Assembly: GCF_001428405.1 (NCBI RefSeq)
Contig: NZ_LMSL01000004.1
Location: 8,896-44,948 of the forward strand
DNA length: 36,053 nt
Direction: 5' to 3'
Source of the DNA: Frateuria sp. Soil773
GTDB lineage: Bacteria; Pseudomonadota; Gammaproteobacteria; Xanthomonadales; Rhodanobacteraceae
In this document: piece after piece, positions 25,967 through 35,100 of the stretch
Numbering within the stretch: the first letter of the stretch is position 1
Layout: each line of letters opens with the position of its first letter
Notes under the pieces: model-generated
What the model was told of the DNA's origin: nothing
The model's input: the letters and a program-made list of their open reading frames with translations, nothing else
Databases searched by the model: none
Translations under genes and position numbers: made by a program

Positions 25967-25983
25967 CGCACACTATTGGTGCA
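25967..25983. promoter_or_regulatory. Candidate NtrC-binding site upstream of ntrB
   Basis: The 17-mer CGCACACTATTGGTGCA matches the enteric NtrC consensus TGCAC-N7-GTGCA except for its first base and has a perfect GCAC-N7-GTGC dyad. A second, half-conserved TGCACC lies at 25950-25955. The site is 18-34 bp upstream of the ntrB start, close to where a promoter should be, so autoregulation (repression or roadblock) is more likely than activation from a distance. Confidence 0.6.
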
Positions 25984-26153
25984 ACCGATATGGCCCGGAT
26001 CGCCCGGCTATCCCGCCTTGCGCTCATCGACCGCCCGTTTTCCAGCCTCCGGCCCGGATATTCGCCCAGGCGCGGTTGCGATGACGCCCACCGGCCCGCT
26101 CCCATGCCGGGGCATGACCCAGGGCAGCGCCGCCGCCACGCCGTACCGTGCGC

Positions 26154-26987
26154 TCACCCCGCGTCCCAGTCCATCCACTCGCCCGGCGCCATCGGCTGGA
26201 TCGTCACGGACTTCGCGCGGGCGGCCGCACGCAGGCGTTCGATGGAATGCCCGGCTTCCACGTAGTCGTCCATGCCGGAGATGCCGTAGTGGATGGGTAC
26301 CAGGCGCCGCGCGCCGAGGATGTCCGCGGCTGCCACCGCCTGTTCCGGCGTGAGCACGCCGGGTTGGCCGCTGACCGGCTTGCGCCAGCCGAAGTGCGCG
26401 CCGTTGACCGGCAGGAAGGCGGCGTCGAACGGCCCGAACTGGCGGCCGATGCGCCACCAGTACCCGTGCCACAGCGTGTCGCCGCCGTGGAAGATGCGCC
26501 GGCCTCCGGCCGACACCACCCACGACACCTGCGGATCGCCGTAGCCGTCCATCGCGGGCACCGCCGTCGCGGTGAAATCGCCGAGGAGCTGCGGCTCCCA
26601 CAGCGCGGCCGGCCGTGCGCGCGCATGCGGCGGCACGGGCAGCGGGTTCGTCCCGGCCGGATGGATCAGGACACCGCCGCGGCGGAGGGCGTCGGCCGCT
26701 GCCCGCGCATCGAAATGGTCGGGATGGATGTGGGTGACCAGGACGTACGCGTCGCCGACCGCGTCGTCGACGGGAACCAGCCGGTCCTTGAGCGCGCTCC
26801 CCCATGCCGCCGGATCGACCAGCGGATCGATGAACAGCGTCGCCCCCGGCAATTGCAGGCGCAGGCCCGCCCATGCGAGGCGCTGGATGCGCAACCCGGC
26901 CCCGGCGGCGGCGAAGGCGACCCTGCCCGGAAGCAAGGTCCCGGCGGCGAGTCCGGCGCATGCAGCAAGGAAGCCGCGGCGGTTCAT
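26154..26987 (-). CDS. Tat-exported metallo-beta-lactamase-fold hydrolase
   Basis: A 277-residue protein starting MNRRGFLAACAGLAAGTLLP, a twin-arginine signal peptide, so it is probably exported folded with its metal. The mature part is an MBL-fold hydrolase of the UlaG/NAPE-PLD-like type: HIHPDH (His86, His88, Asp90, His91), then FHGGDTLW and PIHYG. The start at 26987 shares ATGA with the stop of the upstream MBL gene, so the two are translationally coupled. Such proteins often act on phosphoesters, lactones or N-acyl lipids; the substrate is unknown. The pair is divergent from a LysR regulator that may control it. Confidence 0.85.
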   Translation of the reverse strand: MNRRGFLAACAGLAAGTLLPGRVAFAAAGAGLRIQRLAWAGLRLQLPGATLFIDPLVDPAAWGSALKDRLVPVDDAVGDAYVLVTHIHPDHFDARAAADALRRGGVLIHPAGTNPLPVPPHARARPAALWEPQLLGDFTATAVPAMDGYGDPQVSWVVSAGGRRIFHGGDTLWHGYWWRIGRQFGPFDAAFLPVNGAHFGWRKPVSGQPGVLTPEQAVAAADILGARRLVPIHYGISGMDDYVEAGHSIERLRAAARAKSVTIQPMAPGEWMDWDAG

Positions 26988-27808
26988 GCGCACTCCCCGC
27001 GCGCCGCGAGCGCCGCATCAAGCGCGAAGATGGACTGCGCGACGACGGCCTCCAGGTTGCGCCGGTGCCACTCGCGTTCGAATGCGGACGGCTCCACCCC
27101 CGGCGCAAGACAGTCTTCGATCCGGATCGACGCGATGCGCTCGTCCGCCGCTTCCGGTGCAAACCCGGTGCGCAACCGCACCACGGTGTCCGCCAGCGAG
27201 TCGAGGTAGTGGATGGCATTGTCGAGCACGCCGGCGGCGAACCGCCCCATGTGGCCGCCGATCACCGTGCCGCGGCCGAACTGCTTCATCCGGCCGATGG
27301 CCGAGCGCATCAGCGCGGGGTCCGCCTTCGAGAGATAGACGATGTTGCCGACGATGTTGTCGCCGGCGCAGACCAGATCGGCGGTGGGCACGTCCACGCT
27401 GACGTGGTCCATGGTCTTGCCGGGGTTGTGCACGAAGCGCAGCTCGTGCCGCCCCCAGCGCACCGTCATCGCGCCGTCGAACAGTACCCGCGGCTCGCGG
27501 TAGAACGCATCGACCCGCCGGTTCTGCGAAAGGAAGGCATGGCGATGGTGCCGGTGCGCGATCGTCAGCGCATCCGCGAACAGCGGCATGCCGGCGACGT
27601 GGTCGCTCATGAAATGGGTCGCCGCGACGATGCGCACCGTCCTGCCCATCTCCCCGCACAGCACCTGGCGGAGCCGGCGCGCGTCGTCCGCGCCGCCGAG
27701 CGAGTCGACCAGCAGCGCGTCGTCGCCGTCGAGGAAGACGGTGGCGACCGACTCGTAGTCGTCGCCGACGAACATCAGCACGTCGGAATCCAGCTCTTCG
27801 AATCTCAC
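26984..27808 (-). CDS. MBL-fold protein with an altered metal motif
   Basis: About 274 residues from GTG 27808 (a TTG at 27865 is also possible). The fold is recognisable from the N-terminal strand DDALLVDSLGG, the motif ATHFMSDHVAG, the later HNPGKTMDHVSVDVP and GGHMGRF. In the usual HxHxDH signature the second His is replaced by Met (HFMSDH); I checked the codon (ATG) on the minus strand. It could bind one metal only, bind metals differently or be inactive. Coupled to the Tat-exported MBL gene downstream. No signal peptide seen, so the pair may span two compartments. Confidence 0.78.
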   Translation of the reverse strand: MRFEELDSDVLMFVGDDYESVATVFLDGDDALLVDSLGGADDARRLRQVLCGEMGRTVRIVAATHFMSDHVAGMPLFADALTIAHRHHRHAFLSQNRRVDAFYREPRVLFDGAMTVRWGRHELRFVHNPGKTMDHVSVDVPTADLVCAGDNIVGNIVYLSKADPALMRSAIGRMKQFGRGTVIGGHMGRFAAGVLDNAIHYLDSLADTVVRLRTGFAPEAADERIASIRIEDCLAPGVEPSAFEREWHRRNLEAVVAQSIFALDAALAARGECA

Positions 27809-27945
27809 GATGATCGCCCGCCGTTCAATGGCGTCATCGTCGCCAGGCGCATCGGAGCGCGGCAAACGAGTTTTTTTCCGCCCACATTAGAAAAAGTAAC
27901 TTGATAGGATGCAGGCCACACCCCAGGCCCGAAGCGATAGCGATT

Positions 27946-28890
27946 GTGAAACCGCGCCGTCCCGCCCCGCTCAACGCGCTTCGGGCCTTCGAGGCGGCCG
28001 CGCGATGCCGCAGCTTCCAGGCTGCCGCCGCGCAGTTGTTCGTCACTCCAGCGGCGGTCAGCCACCAGGTGAAGCGCCTGGAGGCCTACCTGGAAACGGA
28101 GCTGTTCCGGCGCGGCCATCGCTGCGTCGAACTGACCGCCGAGGGCGAGGCGCTTGCCACGTCGCTGGGCGAGCTTTTCGGACAGCTCGACCTGGCCCTG
28201 GACCGGGCCACCGCGCCCGCGGCCGCGCATCTGCGCGTCAGCACCGTGGAATCCTTCGCCGCGAAATGGCTTGCGCCCCGGCTGCACCGGTTCCACCGCG
28301 ACCATCCCGATCTCAAGGTCCGCATCGAAACCGGCGACGAGCACGCCGATGTCGCCCACGGCGGCGTCGACGTCGCCATCCGCTACGGGCCCGGCGGCTA
28401 TACGGGCGTACGCGCCGAGCGGCTCATGGAGGCCCAGTCGTTTCCGGTCTGCGCGCCTTCGCTGGCGGTTCCGCCGCTGACGGCACCTTCCGACCTGCGC
28501 CACCACACGCTGCTCCACGATGAAAGCGCCGCCGGACGCCCCGGCGTGCCGGACTGGCCCGCATGGCTGGAAGCTGCCGGCGCAAGCCAGATGGACGCCG
28601 CCCGTGGCCCGGTCTTCGCAAGCATCTACCTCGCCCAGGAGGCCGCGGCCGCCGGGCACGGCGTTGCCCTGGGCGTCGCCCCGCTGGTTGCGGAGGACCT
28701 CCGCCGCGGCCGCCTGGTCAGGCCGTTCGGCCACGCCCTGCCCAACGCCTACGCGTTCTGGATCGTCCGCCGGCGGGGCGCCGGCAACCCGGCCGTCGAT
28801 GCCTTCTGCCGCTGGCTGCGCAAGGAAGCCTCCGCGGAGCAGGTTCTCCGCGGGCAACGTCGCAGCGGCGAGAGCGGAGGGCTCGAATAG
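27946..28890 (+). CDS. LysR-family transcriptional regulator (GcvA-like)
   Basis: A 314-residue LysR regulator: winged helix-turn-helix at about 9-66 (LNALRAFEAAARCRSFQAAA and LFVTPAAVSHQVKRLE), then a periplasmic-binding-protein-like effector domain (about 90-295) with LRVSTVESFAAKWLAPRL and DVAIRYGPGGYTGVRAERL. The LNALRAFEAAAR opening is typical of the GcvA/AmpR-type subgroup. The GTG at 27946 was chosen because the HTH then begins where expected. It is divergent from the MBL pair across a comparatively AT-rich 137-bp gap (ATTAGAAAAAGTAACTTGA near 27884), so it is probably their regulator. The effector is unknown. Confidence 0.88.
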   Translation: MKPRRPAPLNALRAFEAAARCRSFQAAAAQLFVTPAAVSHQVKRLEAYLETELFRRGHRCVELTAEGEALATSLGELFGQLDLALDRATAPAAAHLRVSTVESFAAKWLAPRLHRFHRDHPDLKVRIETGDEHADVAHGGVDVAIRYGPGGYTGVRAERLMEAQSFPVCAPSLAVPPLTAPSDLRHHTLLHDESAAGRPGVPDWPAWLEAAGASQMDAARGPVFASIYLAQEAAAAGHGVALGVAPLVAEDLRRGRLVRPFGHALPNAYAFWIVRRRGAGNPAVDAFCRWLRKEASAEQVLRGQRRSGESGGLE

Positions 28891-29272
28891 GCAACCTGGA
28901 CATCAGACGATCTGGACATCGCGCCTCAGGGCGACTCGACTGGACCGACCCGTCGATGGACATGCCGGGCCCGGAGCGCCGACGCATGCTCACGGTGCCC
29001 CTGGGCAGGACCGCGGATCGTCGGCGATGGCGTGCACCGTCATTCCGCATTCGCGCAATCGCTTGCGGCCCGGCCGGGCGCGCGGCAACGAAATCACCTG
29101 CGCGAACCGCCCTTGCAGCCAGCGGCAGCGCAAGCCCTTTCGATGCCGGAAACCCGGCCGGCGGCACACGTCTTCGGCAGGCCAATCCGCCGGCATGGCA
29201 CGCAGACCGCAGGCAGCATTGAACCGCAGCGCCTGCCTAGGCATGCTGTGCGCAGGACACGGGGGAATCGCA
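28891..29272. other. 382-bp gap, no gene recognised
   Basis: Between the LysR gene and the DUF6916 gene. Open frames here are extensions or shadows of neighbours and lack coding character. I see no terminator with a T-run, no copy of the palindromic repeat and no clear promoter; the last 15 bp contain the DUF6916 ribosome-binding site GGGGGA. Confidence 0.6.
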
Positions 29273-29566
29273 ATGCAGTTGCTGAGGCTGGACCAGTTCG
29301 CCGGGCGGCTCAACGAGACGTTCGACGTGGATATGGAGCATGGGCGCGTGCCGTTCGTGCTGGTGGAAGCGCGACCCCTGCCATACCAGCCCATGCCCGG
29401 CCTGGCGCGCGAGCCGTTCTCGCTGCTGTTCCGCAACGAGGCGGCCATCGTGTTTCCGCAGCGCATCTACAACATGCGCAACACGTTGATGGGCGAATTC
29501 GGGATCTTCCTGGTGCCGGTCGCGCGCGACCGCGACGGCTTCCTCTACCAGGCCGTATTCAACTGA
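29273..29566 (+). CDS. DUF6916-type small protein
   Basis: A 97-residue soluble protein: MQLLRLDQFAGRLNETFDVD, then EARPLPYQPMPGLAREPFSL and LVPVARDRDGFLYQAVFN. The R-EPFSLLFR core and the FLVPV...YQAVFN end match my recollection of the DUF6916 family, often encoded beside phage-tail-collar (Mdp-like) proteins. The ATG follows GGGGGA at good spacing. It converges on the GNAT gene, overlapping it by 8 bp tail to tail. Molecular function unknown; context suggests it serves the collar-protein locus as a chaperone, cap or structural piece. Confidence 0.75.
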   Translation: MQLLRLDQFAGRLNETFDVDMEHGRVPFVLVEARPLPYQPMPGLAREPFSLLFRNEAAIVFPQRIYNMRNTLMGEFGIFLVPVARDRDGFLYQAVFN

Positions 29567-30110
29567 GCGATGCGCCGGGCCAGCGCATCAGCCGGTGCGC
29601 GCCCTCGATCGCCAGCGGCGCGAAGCCGAGACGTTCGTACAGTCGCCGGGCACGCTCGTTGTGCATTTCGACGTGCAACCGTACGCCACAGCCTTCCGCG
29701 GCGGCGCGCTGCTGCACGGCGTCGATCAACGCGCCGCCCACGCCCTGTCCCTGCTGGTCGTCCAGCAGGCTGATGTCGACGATCAGGTAGTCCGGCGCGC
29801 GGCGCTGCAGGTAGAGCCGCCCCACGGCTTCGCCGGCCCGCTCCAAAAGCAGGAAGTCGGCATCGGCGAAATGAACGAGGTAGTGCCGGTGCTGCAGCGC
29901 GAACTGGCTGTCGAGGAACTGTTCCTTGACGGCATCCGGCCAGGGCACGGCGGCCAGTTCGGCGGCCCGCACCTGGCCGTACAGCCGGCGCAGGAACGCC
30001 AGGTCGCCGGCCACGGCCGGCCGCAGGGCGAACTCCCGGCCGGCCAGTGCGGGCGGCGCGTGCAACCGGTCCGCACGACCGGCCGGGAAAGCGGCTGGCG
30101 ATGCCTGCAT
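29559..30110 (-). CDS. GNAT-family N-acetyltransferase coupled to collar proteins
   Basis: A 183-residue acetyltransferase with an approximately 27-residue N-terminal extension before the GNAT fold. The acetyl-CoA loop is intact (DDQQGQGVGGALIDAV), and the C-terminal motif HVEMHNERARRLYERLGFAP is typical. Its ATG shares the A of the upstream collar gene's stop (TGATG), so it is translated with that gene. The tight link suggests that it modifies the collar proteins, their ligand or a shared partner; this is inference. The end overlaps the convergent DUF6916 gene by 8 bp. Confidence 0.86.
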   Translation of the reverse strand: MQASPAAFPAGRADRLHAPPALAGREFALRPAVAGDLAFLRRLYGQVRAAELAAVPWPDAVKEQFLDSQFALQHRHYLVHFADADFLLLERAGEAVGRLYLQRRAPDYLIVDISLLDDQQGQGVGGALIDAVQQRAAAEGCGVRLHVEMHNERARRLYERLGFAPLAIEGAHRLMRWPGASLS

Positions 30111-30643
30111 CAATTGAACGAGGGGTATACCCCTTGCAGGGCGATGCAGAAATTCACCGCCAGGTAGGGCTGGCGGTTCTCGTGCGGCTGGTTGCCACCG
30201 GCCGGAGCGATGCTGTTGAGGGCGAACGGCGCATTGGCCGCGGCATTCGCCGCGAACGGCGAGATCTTGGTCGGCGTGCTCAGGGCGTTGCCGGTCGCCG
30301 GCGTCCCGGTGCGCTTGGTGGTATCGCTCTGCGAAAGCAGCGTCAGCGCATGGGTGTGTGACGGGATCTGGGTGGTGAGCAGGGTCACGCCATTCTCGCC
30401 GAACGTCCCGCCGATGGTGCGCGACGTCAGGCCCGGGCCCTGGCCCTGGCTGCACGGTGCGCGCCCGACCAGGTTGGGCAGCTGGAACGTGGTCGTGCCG
30501 TCGCCGCCGTACTGCGTGCCGAGCAGCGAGAACAAGGCGGTGTTCTGCGTGATCCGCAGGGTCGCCCCGTTGCAGAAGGCCCACGCGTAGGGCGCGAAGT
30601 TGAAGCCGAACAGCTGGATCTCGCCGGTATATGGTGTAGTCAT
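30110..30643 (-). CDS. Phage tail collar-domain protein 3 (Mdp-like)
   Basis: A 177-residue protein. The N-terminal collar domain starts TGEIQLFGFNFAPYAWAFCN and includes LFSLLGTQYGGDGTTTFQLP and NLVGRAP. A His-x-His motif lies at 96-98 in TQIPSHTHALT, like the metal-binding motifs of phage tail-fibre tips, followed by a variable low-complexity region and the conserved end QPHENRQPYLAVNFCIALQG. The ATG at 30643 follows AAGGGG. Third of three paralogues and translationally coupled to the GNAT gene. Proteins of this type were first noted as microcystin-dependent proteins. No signal peptide seen. Confidence 0.88.
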   Translation of the reverse strand: MTTPYTGEIQLFGFNFAPYAWAFCNGATLRITQNTALFSLLGTQYGGDGTTTFQLPNLVGRAPCSQGQGPGLTSRTIGGTFGENGVTLLTTQIPSHTHALTLLSQSDTTKRTGTPATGNALSTPTKISPFAANAAANAPFALNSIAPAGGNQPHENRQPYLAVNFCIALQGVYPSFN

Positions 30644-30694
30644 TGTTTTCCCCTTGGCGTCGCCCGCGGCATCGAGGCGCGGGCAGGCGCGACG

Positions 30695-31225
30695 TCAGTT
30701 CTGCGACGGAAAGATGCCGGCCCAGGCGATGCAGAACGATACGGTCTGCGTGGGCATCAGGTTGTCGTGCGGCTGGGTGCCGCCGCTGGGCGACACGGAA
30801 GCAGCCGCCGGTAGCTGGGGCGTCGCGCCGGTCATGTCCGTGACGTACATCGTGTCGTCCGCCAATGCGCCCGGCTGCACGGTGTTGCCCGGGGCCGTGG
30901 CACTGGCGGGCGAGGAGGTGGCCATCAGCAAGTGGCTGTGCGTGGGTATCTGGGTAGGCAACAAGGTCACCTGCTCGGTGCCGGCGGCTTCGCCGATGAC
31001 GCGTAGGGAGAGGCCCTGGCCCTGGCCCTGGTGCATCGGCAACTGGCCGCGCAGGTCGGGCACGCCGAAGGTGGTCACGCCGTCGCCACCGTAGGTGGTA
31101 CCCAGCAGGGTGTAGAGGACCTCGTACTCCGAGATCGGCTTGAGGCTGCCGTCGCAGGCGAACCAGCCGCTGGGAATGCGCGAAAAGCCGAAAAGCCGGA
31201 TTTCTCCGACGTAACAAGTGCTCAT
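30695..31225 (-). CDS. Phage tail collar-domain protein 2 (Mdp-like)
   Basis: A 176-residue paralogue: GEIRLFGFSRIPSGWFACDG, LLGTTYGGDGVTTFGVPDLR and the His-x-His motif TQIPTHSHLL (His96, His98). The variable segment between about 100 and 145 shares no obvious sequence with the other two, while the end TQPHDNLMPTQTVSFCIAWA is conserved. The start at 31225 (MSTCYVGEIRLF) is preceded by a weak GGAG. It follows paralogue 1 by 46 bp and precedes paralogue 3 by 51 bp, making one minus-strand operon. Confidence 0.88.
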   Translation of the reverse strand: MSTCYVGEIRLFGFSRIPSGWFACDGSLKPISEYEVLYTLLGTTYGGDGVTTFGVPDLRGQLPMHQGQGQGLSLRVIGEAAGTEQVTLLPTQIPTHSHLLMATSSPASATAPGNTVQPGALADDTMYVTDMTGATPQLPAAASVSPSGGTQPHDNLMPTQTVSFCIAWAGIFPSQN

Positions 31226-31271
31226 GATTCTGGCTCCGATCCGGAAAGGCGCCGCGAGGCGGCGGAACGTC

Positions 31272-31805
31272 TCAGTTGCGCGAAGGGAAGATGCCGCCCA
31301 GGGCGATCGCGAAGCTGATCGTCCGGTAAGGCTGCATGTTCGCGTGGGGCTGATCGCCGCCGCTGGCGCCGAGGTTCTGTTGCGCCAGCGCCACCTGCGC
31401 ACCCGTCGACGGGCCGTACAGTGCTTCGCCGCTGCTGGCGCCCAGCAGGTTCCCGACTGGCGAACGCGCGCCGCCGGTGGTACTGGTGCCGATCAGCCCG
31501 TGCGTATGCGCGGGAAGCTGAGGGGTAAGCACGGTGACATTCTCCGCGCCGCCCAATGCCCCCTGCGTATACGGTGCCGGCTGCCAGGCCGGGTCGGCCG
31601 AAGCGCCGCTGCCGACCGGTACCCGGCCGCGCAGGTCGGGAAGCGCGAAGGTGGTCCGGCCGTCGCCTCCGTACTGGACACCCAGCAGGCTGAACAGCGC
31701 CTGGTTCTGGTTGACCGCCATCAACTGGCCGTTGCACAGCGCAAAACCGCGCTGCGCAAAGCCGAACCCGGTCAGCATGATCTGACCGATGTAGTACTCG
31801 CTCAT
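31272..31805 (-). CDS. Phage tail collar-domain protein 1 (Mdp-like)
   Basis: A 177-residue protein and first gene of the collar operon. Collar domain: IGQIMLTGFGFAQRGFALCN, LLGVQYGGDGRTTFALPDLR, GRVPVG; His-x-His at 100-102 in QLPAHTHGL; conserved end DQPHANMQPYRTISFAIALG. The ATG at 31805 follows GGGGGA; the longer frame to 31865 adds residues without family similarity. Three diverged copies side by side suggest subunits of one assembly, or different binding specificities, rather than simple redundancy. No other phage structural genes are in the window. Confidence 0.88.
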   Translation of the reverse strand: MSEYYIGQIMLTGFGFAQRGFALCNGQLMAVNQNQALFSLLGVQYGGDGRTTFALPDLRGRVPVGSGASADPAWQPAPYTQGALGGAENVTVLTPQLPAHTHGLIGTSTTGGARSPVGNLLGASSGEALYGPSTGAQVALAQQNLGASGGDQPHANMQPYRTISFAIALGGIFPSRN

Positions 31806-32168
31806 CCGGATGTCCCCCTGTGACGCGTCCTTGGCCTCACTAGCCGCGGAACGCGGGCGCTGCACTGTCGCTCAACGATGGCCGCCTTGACAAGTACCCC
31901 GGACCCGCCTCTGGCCGGCACGCCCGGGACAGGCGCACGGTCGACCCAAGCGGCACTTTCAACCGCGCCTGATTGCTGATTCAATAGCCGCCGCATCAGG
32001 GGCGCTGGCGACTCAAGGCCAGCCGTCACGGGTTTCGGAACGACCTATCGACCATGCCAGTGGAGCAGCCCGAGCGAACGGGCGCTCCGAACAGGGGAAC
32101 CATCCACCGATCGACATGCAGCCAGGTCATGGTTCGCAAGCGTTCGCGTGGATTCAAGGGGAAACAAC
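31806..32168. other. 363-bp divergent control region of the collar and Ig-protein genes
   Basis: Gene-free stretch between the divergent collar operon and the giant Ig-like gene; it should hold both promoters. A plus-strand TTGACA at 31887-31892 has no fitting -10 box. The plus-strand gene has AAGGGG just before its ATG. No repeat or terminator recognised. Confidence 0.55.
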
Positions 32169-35100
32169 ATGCAGCAGACGGTGCAGTGCACAGGGAAGGC
32201 GCGCGCGCGGCGCGACGTCTGGGCTTCTTGCTTGCGTTGGCTGGCAGCCGCCTGTCTCGCCATCGGTACGATGGGGCCGGCATGGGCGGCGTGTCCGTCG
32301 ATCGTCAATCTGACCGTGGCGGCCGGCGGTACCGTCGCCATCCCCTGTGCACAGCAATGGGGCTTCCTTGAGGTCGACCCGGCCACCACGTATCCGACGG
32401 ACTATGGCCACGTCAACGTCATCCCGGGCTGGACGTACGCCCCCCAGTACGTCAACACCAGCGGAGCCGGCCAGACGGACAGCTTCTACCTGACCGACGG
32501 CGAGACCGGTGCCGGCATCGGCGACCCGAACGCCCGGGTCCACCTGATCATCACCATCCTCCCGACCGGCCTGACGGTCAACCCGGCGACGCTGCCCGCC
32601 GCCACCGTGGGCACGTTCTATACCCAGACCTTCACCGCCTCGGGCGGCACGACGCCGTACCACTATGCGGCAACCACCACGCTGCCCGCCGGCCTGTCGC
32701 TCGACAACAGCACCGGCGTGCTCAACGGCATTCCCACGGCAACCGGCAGCACCTCGATCACCGTGAAGGCCACCGACGCGAACAACGTCAGCGGCACCGT
32801 GAGCCCGACCCTGGTCGTGAACGCCGGCGTGCCCGGCAAGCCGACGATCACCGGCGCGACGGCGACGACCAGCGGCGGCCTGCCCGCCGCCAGCATCGCT
32901 TTCAGCACCCCGCCGGACAACGGCTCGGCGATCACCGGCTACACGGTCACCGCCAGTCCCAGCAATGCCACCTACACCGGCACCGGCTCGCCGATCCTGG
33001 CGACCAACCTGACGGCGGGCACCACCTACACCTTCACGGTGAAGGCGACCAACGGCGTGGGCCCCGGCCCGGCCTCGGACCCCTCGGCCGGCGTCATCGC
33101 CAAGCGCGACCAGACCATCGCCTTCGCCAACCCGGGCACGCAGAATTTCGGCACCACGCCGACCCTGACCGCCACGGCCACCTCGGGACTGATGCCGACC
33201 TTCAGCTCGAGCACCACCAGCGTGTGCACCGTCACCAGCGGCGGCACGCTCACCTTCGGGTCCACCGGCATCTGCAGCATCACGGCCAGCCAGAGCGGCG
33301 ACGGCAGCTATTTCGCGGCACCGGACGTCAGCCAGCAGTTCTCCGTCGCTGCGGTGGCCCCCGGCGCGCCGACCATCGGCACGGCCACGGCCGGCAATGC
33401 ACAGGCCGAGGTCAGCTTCACCGCGCCGGCCTCCAACGGCGGCGCCGCGATCACCGGCTACACGGTCACCTCCGACAATGGCATCACGGCCACCGGCACC
33501 GGTTCGCCGATCACGGTGACGGGCCTGCAGAACGGCACGGCCTATACCTTCACCGTCACCGCGACCAACGCGGCCTCGATCACCGGCTCGCCCTCGGCAG
33601 CTTCCAACCAGGTCACCCCGACCGCGCCGCAGACCATCGGCGGGTTCAGCGCCACGCCCGGCGCGCCGGTGTTCACGCAGGGCGGCACCTTCGCCGTTGC
33701 GGCCACGGCCAGTTCGGGCCTGCCGGTGAGTTTCGGGATCACATCGGCTTCCAGTTCGGTCTGTTCGATCGCCGGCAGCACGGTCACCATGCTGTCCCCC
33801 GGCACCTGCTCCGTGACGGCGGACCAGGCGGGCAACGCCGCCTACCAGCCGGCACCGCAGCAGACGCTCGCCGTCGTCATCAGCGCACCGCCCCCGCCGG
33901 TGGCCGGCCCGGTCAACGCCACGGTCGGCTACAGCAGCAGCGCCAACACGATCACCCCGGTCATCACCGGCGGCACGGCCGACACGATCGCGGTGACGCC
34001 GGCCACGCACGGCACCGCCACCGTCAACGGCCTCAACATCGTCTACACGCCCACCGTCGGCTATTCCGGCAACGACAGCTTCGCCTACACCGCCAGCAAT
34101 GCGGGAGGCACATCCGCGCCCGCGATGGTCACCGTGCAGGTGAGCAATCCCAGCATCACCATCAGCACCTCGGCGCCGCTCACGGCAAACGTCGGCAGCA
34201 CCTACAGCCAGACCTTCACCTGGAGCGGCGGCAACGCGCCGTACGCCCACTACAGCGTCGACAACCTGCCCGCCGGCCTCGGCATCACCGGCAGCACCGC
34301 CGACAGCGTCACCATCTCCGGCACGCCGACGGCGGCCGGCACGTTCAACCTGATCGCCAGCGCGCGCGACAGCAGCACGGGCAATGGGCCGTTCACCACC
34401 GGCCAGCTCTTTACCCTGACCGTCAACGCTCCCGCCCTGGCGCTGTCCCCGGCCGGCGGTACGCTGGCGGGGAGCTATGGCAACGCCTACTCGCAGGCGT
34501 TCGGCGCCAGCGGCGGTACCGCTCCCTACGGCTATTCGCTGATCGGAACGCTGCCGGCCGGATTGAGCTTCGATGCCGCCACGGGCTCGATCTCGGGCAC
34601 GCCGACCCAAACCGGCAGCTTCCCGATCTCGGTCACCGCCATCGACAGCAGCACCGGTACCGGCGCGCCGTTCTCGGTGTCGAACAGCTACACCCTGCAG
34701 ATCAGCGCGGCCACCATCACGCTGACACCCACAACGCTGCCCAACGGCACCGTCGGCACCGCCTACCCGGCCGCCAGCTTCGGCGCCAGCGGCGGCATCG
34801 GACCGTACAGCTATGCCGCCGGCACCCTGCCGGCGGGCATGGTGTTGTCCGCGGGCCAGCTCGCCGGCACGCCCACGGAGGCGGGCAGCTTCTCCGTCAC
34901 CGTCACCGCGACCGACGCGCACGGCCAGACCGGCAGCCACGTCTACAACTTCAACATCGGCGCCCCCGTACTCACGCTGGCCCCGGCCTCGCTGCCGAAC
35001 GCCACCGCCGAGACGGCCTACTCGCAGACCCTCGGCGCCAGCGGCGGCACCGCGCCGTACAGCTACGCGTTCACCGGCAACCTGCCGACCGGGATCACCT

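Noticed and set aside
29273-31805. Prophage remnant
   Set aside because: Collar-domain proteins alone do not make a prophage; no integrase, capsid, terminase, baseplate, lysis genes or attachment repeats are visible, and the genes look intact.
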